From Anas platyrhynchos (taxonomy: Eukaryota; Chordata; Aves; Anseriformes; Anatidae): a stretch of DNA of 64,000 nt. Below, one piece after another: positions 32,557 to 43,894 of this stretch; the stretch's first letter is position 1; every line of letters begins with the position of its first letter. The translations under genes and the position numbers were made by a program. The notes beneath the pieces were generated by a model. That model saw only the letters and a program-made list of their open reading frames with translations, made no database searches and had not been told where the DNA came from. The stretch covers positions 91,447,501 through 91,511,500 of the forward strand of contig NC_092588.1 of NCBI RefSeq assembly GCF_047663525.1, given 5' to 3'.

Positions 32557-33478
32557 ATGGCCATGCGGCAGCGACGTGCAGTGGCAGTGCTGGTGACCAT
32601 GGTGCTGCTGGGTGCCGCCGTGCTGCTGGGCCGTGGCAGGTGGCGGACGGCAGGGCCTGGCAGTGGCTCAGCTGAGGGCATGGTGCTGGAGCGGGTGTGT
32701 GGGGCGCTGCTGGCTGGGCAGGCCCCTGGCATGCAGGGTGGTGGGCTGCGGCCCGCGACCAGGGGCTCATCCTGCAGCACATACGTGTTCCACAGCCGGT
32801 ATATCACCCGTGCCCTGTCCTCCGAGGAGGCCGCCTTCCCCCTTGCCTACATCATCACCCTGCATAAGGAGTTTGAGACCTTCGAGCGGCTCTTCAGGGC
32901 AGTCTACATGCCCCAAAATGTCTACTGCGTCCACGTGGACGGTAAGGCGCCGGCTGCCTTGCGGCAGGCAGTGTGGCGGCTGGTGGGCTGCTTCCCCAAC
33001 GCCTTCCTTGCCTCCCACACTGAGCGGGTGGTCTATGGCGGTGTATCCCGCCTGCGGGCCGACCTGCACTGCATGCGGGACCTGCTGGCCTCCGCCGTGC
33101 CCTGGCAGTACGTGCTGAACGTCTGCGGGCAGGACTTCCCCTTGAAGACCAACCGGGAGATTGTCCGGCAGCTGAAGGGCTTCAGGGGAAAGAATGTCAC
33201 CCCTGGGGTGCTCCCGCCACCCCACATCACTGCACGAACACGATTCATGCACCAAGAGTGGGAGGGAAGCAACATTTCGGGGCTGGTCACCCCCCAGGTG
33301 CACAAAGCTCCCCCACCACACAACCTGACCATCTACTTCGGCTCCGCATACATTGCAGTCACCCGGCCCTTTGTGAAGTTCGTGCTGAGGGACCGGCGTG
33401 CCATTGATTTGCTGGCATGGTCCCAGGACACCTACAGCCCCGACGAGCACTTCTGGGTGACTCTCAACAGGATCCCAG
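32557..33478 (+). CDS. GCNT2: GCNT2 alternative first coding exon, downstream copy
   Basis: A second complete first exon of the same gene, also exactly 922 bp (307 codons plus one base) and ending CCCAG|GTAAGC in phase 1, so it splices to the same exons 2 and 3. It encodes a type II Golgi beta-1,6-N-acetylglucosaminyltransferase: basic start (MAMRQRR), hydrophobic anchor at about residues 8-24, a Gly/Ala-rich stem, and the GT14 catalytic domain from residue 82 with [11 protein letters not shown] near its end. Residues 82-223 differ from the upstream copy at only 4 of 142 positions and 248-307 at 1 of 60. Residues 1-81 are unrelated in sequence, and residues 224-247 share only 6 of 24. Mammals have three such first exons; I find only two here. 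The GC-rich anchor and stem codons contrast with the AT-richer start of the upstream copy. Confidence 0.93.
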
Positions 33479-36400
33479 GTAAGCTTTGAGGTCCGTGTCC
33501 TGGCATCCAGCATCTTGGGACAGGTGAGGAGAAGGTTTTAGTACTAATTATTGCTAAAATAGTACAGTAGGAATAACTGGCCATGGCATGGTGTCAGCTG
33601 ATTGTGGTGGTCACCACGAGTCTCACCTCTGTGGCATTAACCCTAATGGAGCTCGCCCACCTATGCATATCCCACTCCAATACCAACGTTTTTCAGGAAC
33701 GTAAATATCTGATCCTAAAGTCCAGCCAAAGTTATCACTGATTTCAAAAGGTCTCTCAGAATAATAGTCCCTCTCTACCCCAAGCATGCACTGTTTGGAG
33801 CAGATTTAGGAAGCGTGCCCTAGCCCTCATGTTCCAGGTGAGGGCATGGATTTTTTTTCTGTGTACCAGCTTACAAAGTGCAGGAGAAAATCTTGGATGA
33901 GCTGGTGGTATAGATGTGTAAGCTCATCCCCTCCCCTATACAGCTGCAAATGAGGAAGCACACGCTGCTTCAGAAGACCAGAGAGGACTAGCTGCTTGTC
34001 ATCTTGGCTTTAACTGATGTGTTGGTTTGGTTCTGGAATTACAGGTACAGGGCTTGGAAGTTCAGAGCAAATTGGGAAGCCATTTATGCTGTAGCATTTC
34101 CATCTGAATGTCGGTTTATGCATGCGTTGCAGAAATGCAAGTACGGTGGCTCATTTTATGTAACATATGGATGTCTTTCTTGATAATACCTGGTAGAGAT
34201 GCAAGAAGGAAATGGAGTTGCCTCTGTCTTAGTGCCAACACATGCAAATCAACTCTCATTGTATTTCAATGGTAAAAAGAAGAAAAAAAAAAAAAGGAAA
34301 AAAAAAAAAAAAGGAAAAAGGAAGAGCTTAGCTGAGAAACGTGTTGTATCCTGTGGATGAGGTCCATGTTCTGAACCAAAGTGTATTTTTCCTGCCTCCA
34401 AACCTCTGTCTGAAAAGGAAGGGTGCTCAGCACGGTGTTGTGCCCACAGGAGGTGCTGCTCACGGAAAGAGTGTGCTTTGCTTGCCAAGTAGTGGTTTGT
34501 AGCCAACAAAACTGCACAGGTCAGGTATGAAGACGACCATGACTGACCGGACAGACAGTCCAGCCCTCTGATGCCTTTAATTTCATTTCTTCCCTTAGTG
34601 TGTACTTGAAAAACACTTCCTTTGCTGGGGGCACCTTCAAGTTCCTGAAAAATAAACTGTCACAATACATGGGGGATTTGAGCTGCATGATTCTCATGTT
34701 GGATAGAGCAGAAACATCACACTTCCCCCTTCCCCCTTACTTTCCCTCCAGCAACCAAGTACAATTAAAAGGTGGACAGGAAAATGTGGAGATATTGATC
34801 ATGCTTCCCCACTTGTGCTAAATGAGAAGGAGCAGGGAATATGTTCATCCCTGTTGTAGTTTACAGGGCAGCCTTCATTTCTGCTGCCTGTGTTTTAGGG
34901 ACAAAACTCCTTTTAGCCCCATGGAGGGGGAGATAAGAGCTGAACAAAAGTAGAGGTTAGCAACTCACACCTGAGTTTATATTCATATTTAACATCAGCA
35001 TAACTTTTCAGACAAAGTATTTATCAAAAGAGGTCCCAAGAACAGTTTCTGAATAGGAAAACAATTGATAAGGACCAAACAAATATATAATGGAGAATGT
35101 GATAAATCCATTTTTTTTTGGTGCTGAACTACATTATTCCTTACTCTTCAATTAACTTACAAAAATGCCTAGTTTACTTAATTTGAGAGCTAGTGAATAA
35201 TGTGAAGTCAGTAATTTTGTATTCCTAGAAGGCAGTCCTCCCATTGTTTTTGTGGATATCCTGAGGTCTTTCCTGTTTTGTCAGTCATCTTTTTTGCTTT
35301 CCCACAGTGTCAGCATTTTCCAAGATTTTCCTCACACCACATTTACTGCCAGCTCTTGTGAACAGGTTTTTAATTTGGAGCAATAACATATATCCCAGGC
35401 CATTTGAGGTGCATATAGCCTGTCATCACTGCCTCTTTTTTTTTTTTTTTTTTTTCTCTTTTATGAAGTGTTATCTTTAGTTGGATGCTTTCTGCAAAGG
35501 AATAACATTTTCAGAATTTTCCCCAGGACAAAATCATGCTTTTTGGCATGTTCTTTTGTTTGACAAAAGCCTAATATACAAAGGGGGGGCAGAATAAGAT
35601 TGTGAAGTTCCAGTTATTGCTGCCAGGTATCTATAGCAAACTGCTGCAGTGGTTCTGTTGGCAGATCAAGCAGTCTTTTTGCATCTGACATAAAAGTCAC
35701 AACTCAATATTTGCAAACAACCTTTTTTAGTTGCAAGGAACATGCTGTATTTAAATACACCAAACCAAGCAAGCAATCTGAAATCAAAAACAAAGCCAAA
35801 AAACTGCTTAACCTTCCTCCCATCAAATATCCTCAAAACAAACCAAAATACCCACTCCCGTGCCTTTGATATTACTCAGTGCCTTTAGGATCTCTTTTGA
35901 CCTTTGCTGTACTTCTCTTCAAGCTCACAAGCAAAGTAGTTGTTAGGCTAGAGTAACTGTGAAGATACTGTGATTACTGCCATCCAGAAGGGAACAGAAG
36001 GCAAGCAAACAGACAAACAAACAAACAAAACAGAATAGTAGCAAAATCTTCCTTTGCTTTCAGCTTTAAATTTCAGAAAACACCAAAGTTGAGGTGATGA
36101 CACTATTTCAGTTACCATTTGAACACTGCTGATGGCTTCTTTGTGTTCTGCAAGCACTAGCTTTCTGTTCTGCTTTACAGAACTGCTATCAAATAACCCC
36201 TTTTAGGAGTGTAGTTAAATAGCAAAATAAATAGTTTATATTAATACACATTTTAAATGACTTTATGAAAATCAGAAAGTGGGCTAATTGCTCTTAAAGA
36301 AAGAGGTCAGAAGTGGGGATTAAAATGTCTGTTTTACTTAAAATCATACTGAACACAGGTCCTGCAACGGCAAACCAACACTATTCTGCATTTTGTTCAA

Positions 36401-37350
36401 GCTCTAAAAATCTTACTGTAAATCGAGGAAAATTGCTGTGTTTTCAGTACTGAGAGTCTGTACAAATGATGGATAATAATGCAAAAATTATGAGGATGTT
36501 TCAATAAAAAGCTGCATGGTTCCCTCCCTGCCGCTCAGATAGTTTCTTTTGAAAAGCAAACAAGAGGACATAGGAATAAAAGATTTTAAATAGCCCTATT
36601 AAAAATCTGGAAGAAAAACACTTGAATATGTTTATCTGTTAAAGTAGTTTAACTTTTGCTTTAATTACAGTTCAACTATGACCAGGGATTATTAATTAAT
36701 GACATTATTAATATCATTGTCATTTGTGATGGGGGGACTCTCAGAAGAGGGAGCTGCAGCTTGCTGCTGCCTGCCACTGCCACCGCAGTCACACCCTGTT
36801 GCTTCTGCTGCAGCTGTTAAAAAGATTGAATTGCAGGTACTCCACAGTGGTAAATTAATGCTTGCATTTGAGCAAGTTAGTCTTTTCCTCTGTTTGTAAC
36901 TTCATGAGGAGAAAGCAGAAATAATGTCTGCATTTTTGTACCTGCATGTGTTTGGCTCCCCAAATGTTTCCTGTTCTGCCATACAATAACTCAGGCACAA
37001 CACTACATTGCTGGGCAGGAAAGAACAAAATATGTTTTTTTTTGTTAGTTTGTTCGTTTTTTTTTGTTCCAAGCAGGCAAATAAATTATTGACAAGTGTT
37101 TGTGCTACAGTGAGAAGTTGGTGCTTTTCCAGTTTTCTTAGTGTGTATGGGGTGGCGGTTACACAGTCTGTATCATTGCTTAGCTCTCAAGCAACAAATT
37201 AGCCAGTAAGAAAGATAAAATTTACAGAAAGGGATGAGTTCATAGAAAGCTTTTATGCTTTTACATAACATGCCTTTACTTTTTTCTACTGTATTTTGAA
37301 GACTGTGTTAAGAAGGGCTTCAATAAACATCTTTCACTATACTGAGTACG

Positions 37351-37633
37351 CTATAGAATCATAGAATATCCCGAATTGGAAGGGACCCACAAGGATCATC
37401 AAGCCCAACTCCTGGCACCACACAGGTCAACCCAAAAATTCAGACCATGTGACTAAGTGCACAGTCCAAACGCTTGAACTCCAACAGGCTTGGTGCAGTG
37501 ACTACTTCCCTGGGGAGACTGTTCCAGTGCACGACAACCCTCTCAGTGAAGAACCTCTTCCTGATGTCCAGCCTGAACCTCTCCTGCCGCAGCTTGACAC
37601 CATTCCCACGGGTCCTATCACTGGTCACTTATA
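37351..37633 (-). mobile_element. Truncated CR1 retrotransposon, minus orientation
   Basis: Starting at the plus-strand left end it reads TAGAATCATAGAAT (reverse complement of the CR1 terminal repeats), then GGAAGGGACCCACAAGGATC and CAACTCCTGGCACCACACAG, and ends near CCCACGGGTCCTATCACTGG. This is the CR1 3' region in reverse orientation. It lies in the GCNT2 intron about 0.85 kb before exon 2. Confidence 0.95.
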
Positions 37634-38056
37634 GCCATACAGATCAGGCATAGAGGGTTTCCTAGCTGTACCTACCTGGTCAACTCCTACCTTCAAAACC
37701 AAAGGTCTCATCCCATGACAATGGGTCTTTGTTGCTGCCGAGAGTTGAAAATACTGAATGACTAAAAATACTGAATGACTTAAGCAGCTGCCAACACATT
37801 GCATATATGTTGCTTGTTTACTCTTCATGAAATACCAAACACTGAGTGCTCAGCATTATCCCCTTAAGTACTTAAAATGGATGTTATAGCAGGTGTTCAT
37901 CATTTACCAGTTTATGTCTAGATAGGTCCTGTGATATGTCTAGACTTTAACATACTATTGTGTACTTTCATAAGCTATATAGTTCAGTTTCAATAACTCC
38001 ATCCACTGATATCACACTTGAACTTGTTCTGGTGGTCTCTTTTCCTTTTTGTTTTC

Positions 38057-38100
38057 TCAAATATATATATATATATTTTAAGAGAGAGAGAGAGAGAAAG
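38057..38100. repeat. (AT)n-(GA)n compound microsatellite
   Basis: ATATATATATATATAT followed by TTTTAAGAGAGAGAGAGAGA, intronic in GCNT2. Confidence 0.9.
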
Positions 38101-38475
38101 AAACTGTAAGAAAAAATAAAGTATTTAACACTACTGAAGATGTGATGTGTCAGTGGCCTGGTGTGTGAATAGCACTGGGGGGGCCATGCTGGTTATGAAG
38201 GTGATGTGAATGCAGTATCATGCATGCAGTATCACACTGAGACTGTTTTTCAGGTAAAATTATTTAGGTCTCTTGGGCTGTCAACTTGTTCACAGCATGA
38301 AAGCTGCTTTCAGTGAAAAAGCTTTACAACAAAGTTAGCATCCAGGCATTGGTTGACACATACTACAGAGTATTTTATCCTAGTTTTGTGAGAAGGGTCC
38401 TAGCAAACAGACAGAAAACTGAGCATATACCTGTTAAAAGGACTAATTATTTTATTTTTTGTTACCCAATTGCAG

Positions 38476-38568
38476 GTGTCCCAGGCTCCATGCCCAACGC
38501 GTCATGGGAAGGAGACCTGAAAGCAGTGAAGTGGATTGATATGGAAGAGAGCCATGGAGGTTGTCATG
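38476..38568 (+). CDS. GCNT2: GCNT2 shared coding exon 2
   Basis: A 93-bp exon between acceptor CAATTGCAG and donor GTAATG. It begins and ends in phase 1 and reads (G)[10 protein letters not shown], then a part ending ESHGGCH(G), matching the second exon of vertebrate GCNT2. It follows the catalytic-glutamate segment and contains the NAS sequon and a conserved cysteine (GGCHG). It can join either upstream first exon (26072 or 32557) without a frame change. Confidence 0.96.
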
Positions 38569-39406
38569 GTAATGTATACATTTTTTGTCCTTTATTCTTT
38601 CTGTTCATCTAGTGAAAAACACTTGCCTATTTTTCCTGTAGTCCTATGGCCTCTAACTGTAATGTGAGTCAGTCTTCAGGTGGCAGATAAGGCATTTAAA
38701 AGGAGTCAGCTCTTCCGTAGTCATTAGGTAGTGAATGATAATAGCTACATATGACAAGCAGTGAGAAAGCTGGAACAGTTTTCATGATATGACCTTAACA
38801 AGATATAACCTCTATGGCACACTTCATTTTTTGCTTACTGTTTTGTACTTCTGACATAAAAAAGTGGGAGAAAAAGAGAATACAAATTTTATTTCGAGAA
38901 TTTTTGGTCCATCTCATATAGTTTTTTGTGCTGAGGAGAAAAATTTTGAGAATTTCAGTCAGCTTAAATTGCATCAGTTTCACATCAGCATGAATACACT
39001 GAAATAAGTGACACTGAACCAGTGCCAACAGGAATTATTTAGTTGAATATCTTGTATAAGTAAAAGCGTAAGTTCCTCTTCACTGACAGAAGAAAATTCT
39101 CCCCTTTGCTATATGTCAGTCTCATCATAGAAAGTCTTAACTAATAACACTTCTTTTCTGATCTATCTCCTTATTCAGGAATTTTACTTGTTGTTTACTT
39201 TCAAGTAACTTTCTTCATTTCATTCATTTTATTCACATTTATAAGGTATTTTAGCATTTTTGTTGTGTAGGAGATTATTGATAGTGGCTTTGCAGATAAA
39301 AGTTACCAAAATAAAGTTTTGGCTCCTTGAGCATGCCTGTGGAAATAAACCTGGGTTCTGACATTTCTTTCTTCTTTTTTTTTTCTTTTTTTTTTTTTTT
39401 TGGCAG
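38569..39406 (+). other. GCNT2: GCNT2 intron 2
   Basis: Ordinary AT-rich intron of 838 bp with a strong polypyrimidine tract (about 39365-39400) before the acceptor TTGGCAG. Nothing else stands out. Confidence 0.85.
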
Positions 39407-39597
39407 GCCATTATGTCAGAGGCATTTGTGTGTATGGAACGGGTGACCTCAAATGGCTTTTTAACTCCACCTGTATGTTTGCAAATAAGTTTGAGCTCAG
39501 AACATACCCACTGACTGTGGAGTGCTTGGAGCTGAGACATCGAAAGAGAACCTTGTCCCAGAGTGAGGTTCAGGTGGAACCAAATTGGTATTTCTAG
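39407..39597 (+). CDS. GCNT2: GCNT2 shared last coding exon 3
   Basis: Encodes the last 62 residues, starting (G)[17 protein letters not shown], with [18 protein letters not shown] and ending EPNWYF followed by TAG. This closely matches the C-terminus of vertebrate I-branching enzymes. Joined to either first exon the protein is 401 residues, within the usual 400-402 range. The exon follows a long T-rich tract and the acceptor GGCAG. Confidence 0.96.
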
Positions 39598-40081
39598 CTA
39601 GCAAAAAAAAAAAAAATCAGGCTACATCAATGAAAGTGATCAGGAGAATAGCAGCAAATGTCTAATTTCTGCCGTGCTGGTAACACAAATTCATCCACCA
39701 GGTTTCTTTAGGATGTGTGGTAGCTACAGCTCAGTTCAGCTTGTCTCATCCAGTCTGCAAATCTAACCTTTGACTTAACACCCTGAGGCCAAAGTGTGAG
39801 AGATCCAAAAGGAAGCACTAAGGCACAACCCCTCTTGCAGCTGCCCTGTCTGCATTTTTGCCATTTTTAATGGGCTTTTTTTCCAGCCATAACTTTTGTC
39901 TAGCTTTAGTGACATTGCTACCTGTTTCTATAAAATGTGTAGAGAACCATGCATCACTGGCATTTCTCGTACCTCAGTAAAAAACAGGAATACAGTTGGT
40001 GGTCATACATATAGATGCTGTTTTGTCAAAGACAAAATCTAGTGCATAGAACCATCAAGAAAGTACTGGAAATAGAATAAA
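39598..40081 (+). other. GCNT2: Probable GCNT2 3' untranslated region, first poly(A) signal at 40076
   Basis: An A run follows the stop codon, then ordinary sequence to a plus-strand AATAAA at 40076-40081, the first canonical signal after the stop. Others lie at about 41414 and 41756, so longer 3' ends are possible. Which is used cannot be told from sequence. Confidence 0.4.
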
Positions 40082-40278
40082 GATGCTGCACTGTCCAGAT
40101 CTTACCTGTTCTTTAAATATCTATTGGGACAAGGTTTGTGAAAGAAAACAGCATCTTTTGCTAGGTTAATGAATATGGCTAGAAAAATTTGATAGGCATG
40201 TGCAGAAGCCCTTCTTCATGTCTGAAAAACAAGGGCTTACATATTTGTTTTAGAAGGCCAACCAATAGAGCTGGAAAA

Positions 40279-40331
40279 ACTAAACTAAACTAAACTAAAC
40301 TAAACTAAACTAAATTAAACTAAACTAAACT
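40279..40331. repeat. (TAAAC)n pentanucleotide microsatellite
   Basis: Ten copies of TAAAC with one TAAAT variant. Confidence 0.97.
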
Positions 40332-41344
40332 AGTCTCTATACACAGATTTTGGCCCACCTGTGTCCTTAGATCATCCCATGTAGGACACAAAGTGAGGAA
40401 GACAGTGGCAAGACACATATTTTCAGGACTGGAAGAGGGTAACTGTGCTTTGGCAATAACTCAGTAATTCTGTGTCATGTTTTGATATAGCCTGAGTATT
40501 CTTCCCAAGTTACTTCCTTTGATCTTAAACTAGTGGCTAATACACATACTTAACATTAGGGTTCACTTCATCCCAGCCCTATTTTTATTCCCCTTTATTC
40601 AGCCACTAGAGGGAGGCAATCAAATATGTGAGCTGATGTTCCTTTCCAAGTCTACCTAATGCTCTTCCATGCACAGTTTAAACAGACTAGGCATGCTGTA
40701 GAGAAAAATCTGCATTCAGGAATATTTTAGTATGGCCAACAGAAGGCAAAAGTTACAGGTATCAGTCACTGTGTCCTAAAAAAAACAAAGCAGGGAAGCA
40801 AAACTGTGAATGCTTCTTCCTGTAGTGATGACTGGTGGAGTTTATGTGGTATTTTAGCTGCACTGTTGAATGGCCCAAGTCAGCAGCACTGGGGTGGTAC
40901 AAATTGGGAGTGAATGTGCTGCTCTCCTGAACAAGCAAAGGTGGCTCAAAGAGGAGGTCTTGAATAGCAGCAGTTTAACATCCAACTTTATTAAACCATT
41001 GCTAATTTCGGTTTTAACAAACTGGATTGCAAACGGCAGCAGTTCAGAAATGACAACACATCATATTCAGATGTCCTGAAGCATGGTTGGTAACCCCCAG
41101 GCATGGGTCTGAAAGGGCTGGATCTGCTTCAGTCAGCTTGTTCTGTGTTTATAGCTGTCAACACTTAATAATGCAGATTTCTGCAGAAAGGCATCAAGAG
41201 TTTATCTCCACAGCAGGTTTTTGGTGGAAATCCTACTCACTTTCTTGTGGAGGGAACTTGCTACCATGGTGGCAGCTGAAGAGACAAGTCTTTTAAAGAA
41301 AGAGTTTTAAAGTGCCCAACTAAGAGTTCTGGAGCCAAAATCTG

Positions 41345-41371
41345 CCCCCCCCTCCCCCCCCCCCCCCCCCC
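41345..41371. repeat. Poly-C tract
   Basis: C(8)TC(18) on the plus strand. The complementary G run could form G-quadruplex-type structures and is prone to sequencing error. Confidence 0.95.
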
Positions 41372-41828
41372 AGGTTGTTCTGTCTAGCTGAATATCCCCA
41401 AATTGAAATGTTCCAAATAAAAGACGATTTCACAGTTTAATGTGACTATTTAAAGTAGCACAGAGTACAAACAAGGTTACATTTCAGTTACATTTCATTG
41501 TTCAGACTCAAGAAAATACAGGCAAATGGCAAAATATCTCCCAGTAGCAGAAGCAATAAGTTTGGCAGTTTGAAGCCACAGATATCAAAGGCTCCAAGCC
41601 TGAGCAAATACAGATGTTTTACGACTGTGTTGTAGTACTGGTTATAGAAAGAACCCGGAAAAAAATCAAAGGTGGTTAGTCTACTGGGAGACCTTGATTT
41701 CGAGTTTGTTATTGTTGTTTTTAAATGAATGCTACTCTTTGTCATGTTTTTCTTGAAATAAATCGTTTTGTTTTCATTGTGTGACTGATTTTTGGGTGCA
41801 AATCATCAGCTTCTTTTCTTTTTAAATG

Positions 41829-42237
41829 AAGACAGGCTGAGGGAGTTGGGGTTGTTCCGTCTGGAGAAGAGAAGGCTCCAGCGAGACCTTACAGTGGCCT
41901 TCCAATACCTAAAGGGGGCCTACAGGAAAGTTGGGGAGAGACTCTTTGTTACGGAGGGTAGGGATAGGACAAGTGGGAAGGGTTTAAACTAAGAGAGGGT
42001 AAGTTTAGATTAGACATTAGGAAGAAATTCTTCATTCAGAGGGCAGTGAAGCACTGGAACAGGTTACCCAGAGAAGCTGTGGATGCCCCATCCCTGGAAG
42101 TGTTCAAGGCCAGGCTTGATGGAGCCTTGGGCAACCTGGTCTGGTGGGAAGTGTCCCTGTCTATGGCGGGGGAGTGGAACTGGATGGGCTTTGAGGTCCC
42201 TTCCAATCCAAGCCATTCTGTGATTCTATGATTCTAA
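41829..42237 (+). mobile_element. CR1 retrotransposon 3' region
   Basis: Contains the CR1 phrases GACAGGCTGAGGGAGTTGGG, GTCTGGAGAAGAGAAGGCTC, GGAACAGGTTACCCAGAGAA and CATCCCTGGAAGTGTTCAAG, ending GTGATTCTATGATTCTA. At about 400 bp it is the longest CR1 copy here, in plus orientation and better preserved than the other two, so perhaps younger. Confidence 0.97.
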
Positions 42238-42583
42238 AATAAAAGGTTCTGACAGCTGACCTCAATAAATACATCTAAATCAGTGTGACCTGACAGTATT
42301 AGCAGTGCTATGGAATATCAATAACAGACATTGCCCCCATTTTTTTCTACAGATACAGTGATAACAAACAAACAAAAAATTCTTTCCAATACTACTTTTG
42401 ACTGTCTTTCTGAATCAGTATGAACAGCAGAGCAAAGTTTTCCATGCTGTTTCACCCCCTCAAAGCTGACTGGGCCTGTATTGATGCTGTATGAGCTGCT
42501 TCATTCCCATGCAAAATTCTGTGCTTTTTCTAGATGCTGCATCATCCTTTCTTCATTCCCTAGCATCTCAGATGTCCGGTCTA

Positions 42584-42588
42584 TTAAA

Positions 42589-42621
<33 letters not shown>

Positions 42622-42672
42622 AGAGAGAAGCAGCATGCATTCCTTTTTTTTTTATTTTTTTTATTTTTTTTT
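42584..42672. repeat. Poly-A followed by poly-T low-complexity tract
   Basis: About 35 A with GA interruptions (42584-42620), 20 bp of other sequence, then a T-rich run with single A bases. The two halves are roughly self-complementary. Confidence 0.9.
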
Positions 42673-43469
42673 TGTCACTCAATACATGAACTAGGAAGGA
42701 GAGGATGCTTGGAAGCGAGGAAGTTTGGAGGAGCTGATGGCATGCTCTATCAGAGAGGTAGGGAAGAGATACCACCACTGCATCACGCCGTGCTTGCTGT
42801 CATCTTAGTCTAGGACAAATCTTGGACTCATCACCAGGGTTTGTTGAACTAGTCCGTTAATGCAGGTAGGTGGTGGTGCAAGACATGGAGCGCTCTGGTG
42901 CACAGTTGTACAGCACCGTAGTCAGTCCTGCAATGGGATGTATGAGCTGACAGGGCTGCTTCTTGTGGAATTTTCTCCTACAGGGTTCTAAGTACCTCTT
43001 TGATGTGAGAGCTAAGAGTTCCTTCCCAGGCTTTCACCTTGCTAACATACAGCCTTTCTCCAGTCCCAGCAGGCACTGCCGGGGTCTCACTTCCCACCCC
43101 GCAACGCAGCACCGTGGCCTTAACAGCGGAGCCGTGGCGTTATTAGCTCGCACGGCCTGGCACAAGGCAGCAGAAGGGGCAAGCAGCACTGGGCGTGCGA
43201 TGGCGAGCAGTTACCCCAGGCTGAGACCTGACGGCAGCACACCCGCGGGGCCAGCCCGTGCTGTGCTGGCCGGAGCTGCACCTTCAGCCCTGCGCCATGT
43301 GCGTGGCTGCAGGCACCGTGCTGCCAGTTGTGCCTAACGCGTGGCTTCCACGCTGTTTCGGGGCACCCTCACACACCGCTTTATTGAACACCGGGCATCC
43401 TCACAAGCCCCTTCACCGAAGCTCGGGAGCCCTCAGAAACGCCTCTCTCAGAGTCACCCGTCCCCTCCC

Positions 43470-43690
43470 CCCCCCTACACACAGGGGCGGGACGCCGGGC
43501 AGGCACCGCCCGGCCCAGCGGCAAGGTCGGCGGGGCGCTGCCCAGCGGCCGTTGCGTTCCCTGCGCTCCGCTGCGCTCCGCCCGGCCGGCCGGGGGTAGC
43601 CGCGGGCCCGCCGATGGCCTACGACTGGGTCGGCCTCGGCTACGCCGCGCTGGTGGCCTCGGGGGGCATCATCGGCTACGCCCGGGCAGG
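43470..43690 (+). promoter_or_regulatory. TMEM14C: TMEM14C CpG-island promoter
   Basis: CpG density jumps here: GGGGCGGGACGCCGGGCAGG, a GGCGGGGCG box and CCGGCCGGCCGG just before the start codon. There is no TATA box, as is common for housekeeping genes. It covers the inferred 5' untranslated region and exon 1. Confidence 0.7.
43614..43689 (+). CDS. TMEM14C: TMEM14C coding exon 1
   Basis: Starts at ATG in a good Kozak setting (CCGCCGATGG) and reads MAYDWVGLGYAALVASGGII before donor GTGGGG, phase 1. TMEM14C is a small four-helix protein of the inner mitochondrial membrane. Work in mammals shows it is needed for protoporphyrinogen IX import, hence heme synthesis in erythroid cells. The GYAALVASGGIIGY stretch is the first transmembrane helix and is typical of TMEM14C rather than TMEM14A. 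All four coding exons join in frame to a 106-residue protein, slightly shorter than the human one (about 112), with a shorter N-terminus. Position between GCNT2 and MAK agrees with mammalian synteny. Confidence 0.93.
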
Positions 43691-43792
43691 TGGGGGCGGG
43701 CCGGGGGAGCTGCATTTGTGCATTTGGTTGTTTATTTATGCGTGTGTTCGGGGCGCGGGCCTGCTAACGGCTTTCTCCTTCCCTCACCCAAG

Positions 43793-43894
43793 GCAGCGTC
43801 CCGTCTCTGGCCGCCGGGCTCCTCTTCGGTGGTTTGGCGGGGTTGGGGGCCTACCAGCAGGCCCAAGACCCAAAGAATATCTGGCTTTCTCTCG
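43793..43894 (+). CDS. TMEM14C: TMEM14C coding exon 2
   Basis: 102-bp exon from acceptor CACCCAAG to donor GTAGGT, phase 1 at both ends. It reads (G)[20 protein letters not shown], the second hydrophobic helix, then the short polar loop [10 protein letters not shown]. The [12 protein letters not shown] motif is highly characteristic of the TMEM14 family (UPF0136). Only about 100 bp of intron separates it from exon 1. Confidence 0.95.

Larger units (their letters stand above)
33479..38475. other. GCNT2: GCNT2 intron between the second first exon and exon 2
   Basis: No exon is seen. It contains A-rich runs (34279-34320), a T run (35428-35456), an AAAC/CAAA stretch (36003-36030), a minus-strand CR1 (37351-37633), a tandem duplicate of AAAATACTGAATGACT (about 37748-37780) and an AT/GA microsatellite (38057-38100). 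Confidence 0.7.
40082..43460. other. Intergenic DNA between GCNT2 and TMEM14C
   Basis: No gene is supported. It holds a TAAAC pentamer array (40279-40331), a C run (41345-41371), a CR1 (41829-42237) and A/T runs (42584-42672). Mammals have C6orf52 and PAK1IP1 in this interval as I recall; no WD-repeat exons or other PAK1IP1-like coding were seen. Confidence 0.6.

Noticed and set aside
42584-42813. Lys-rich open frame
   Set aside because: Derived from the poly-A/poly-T tract.
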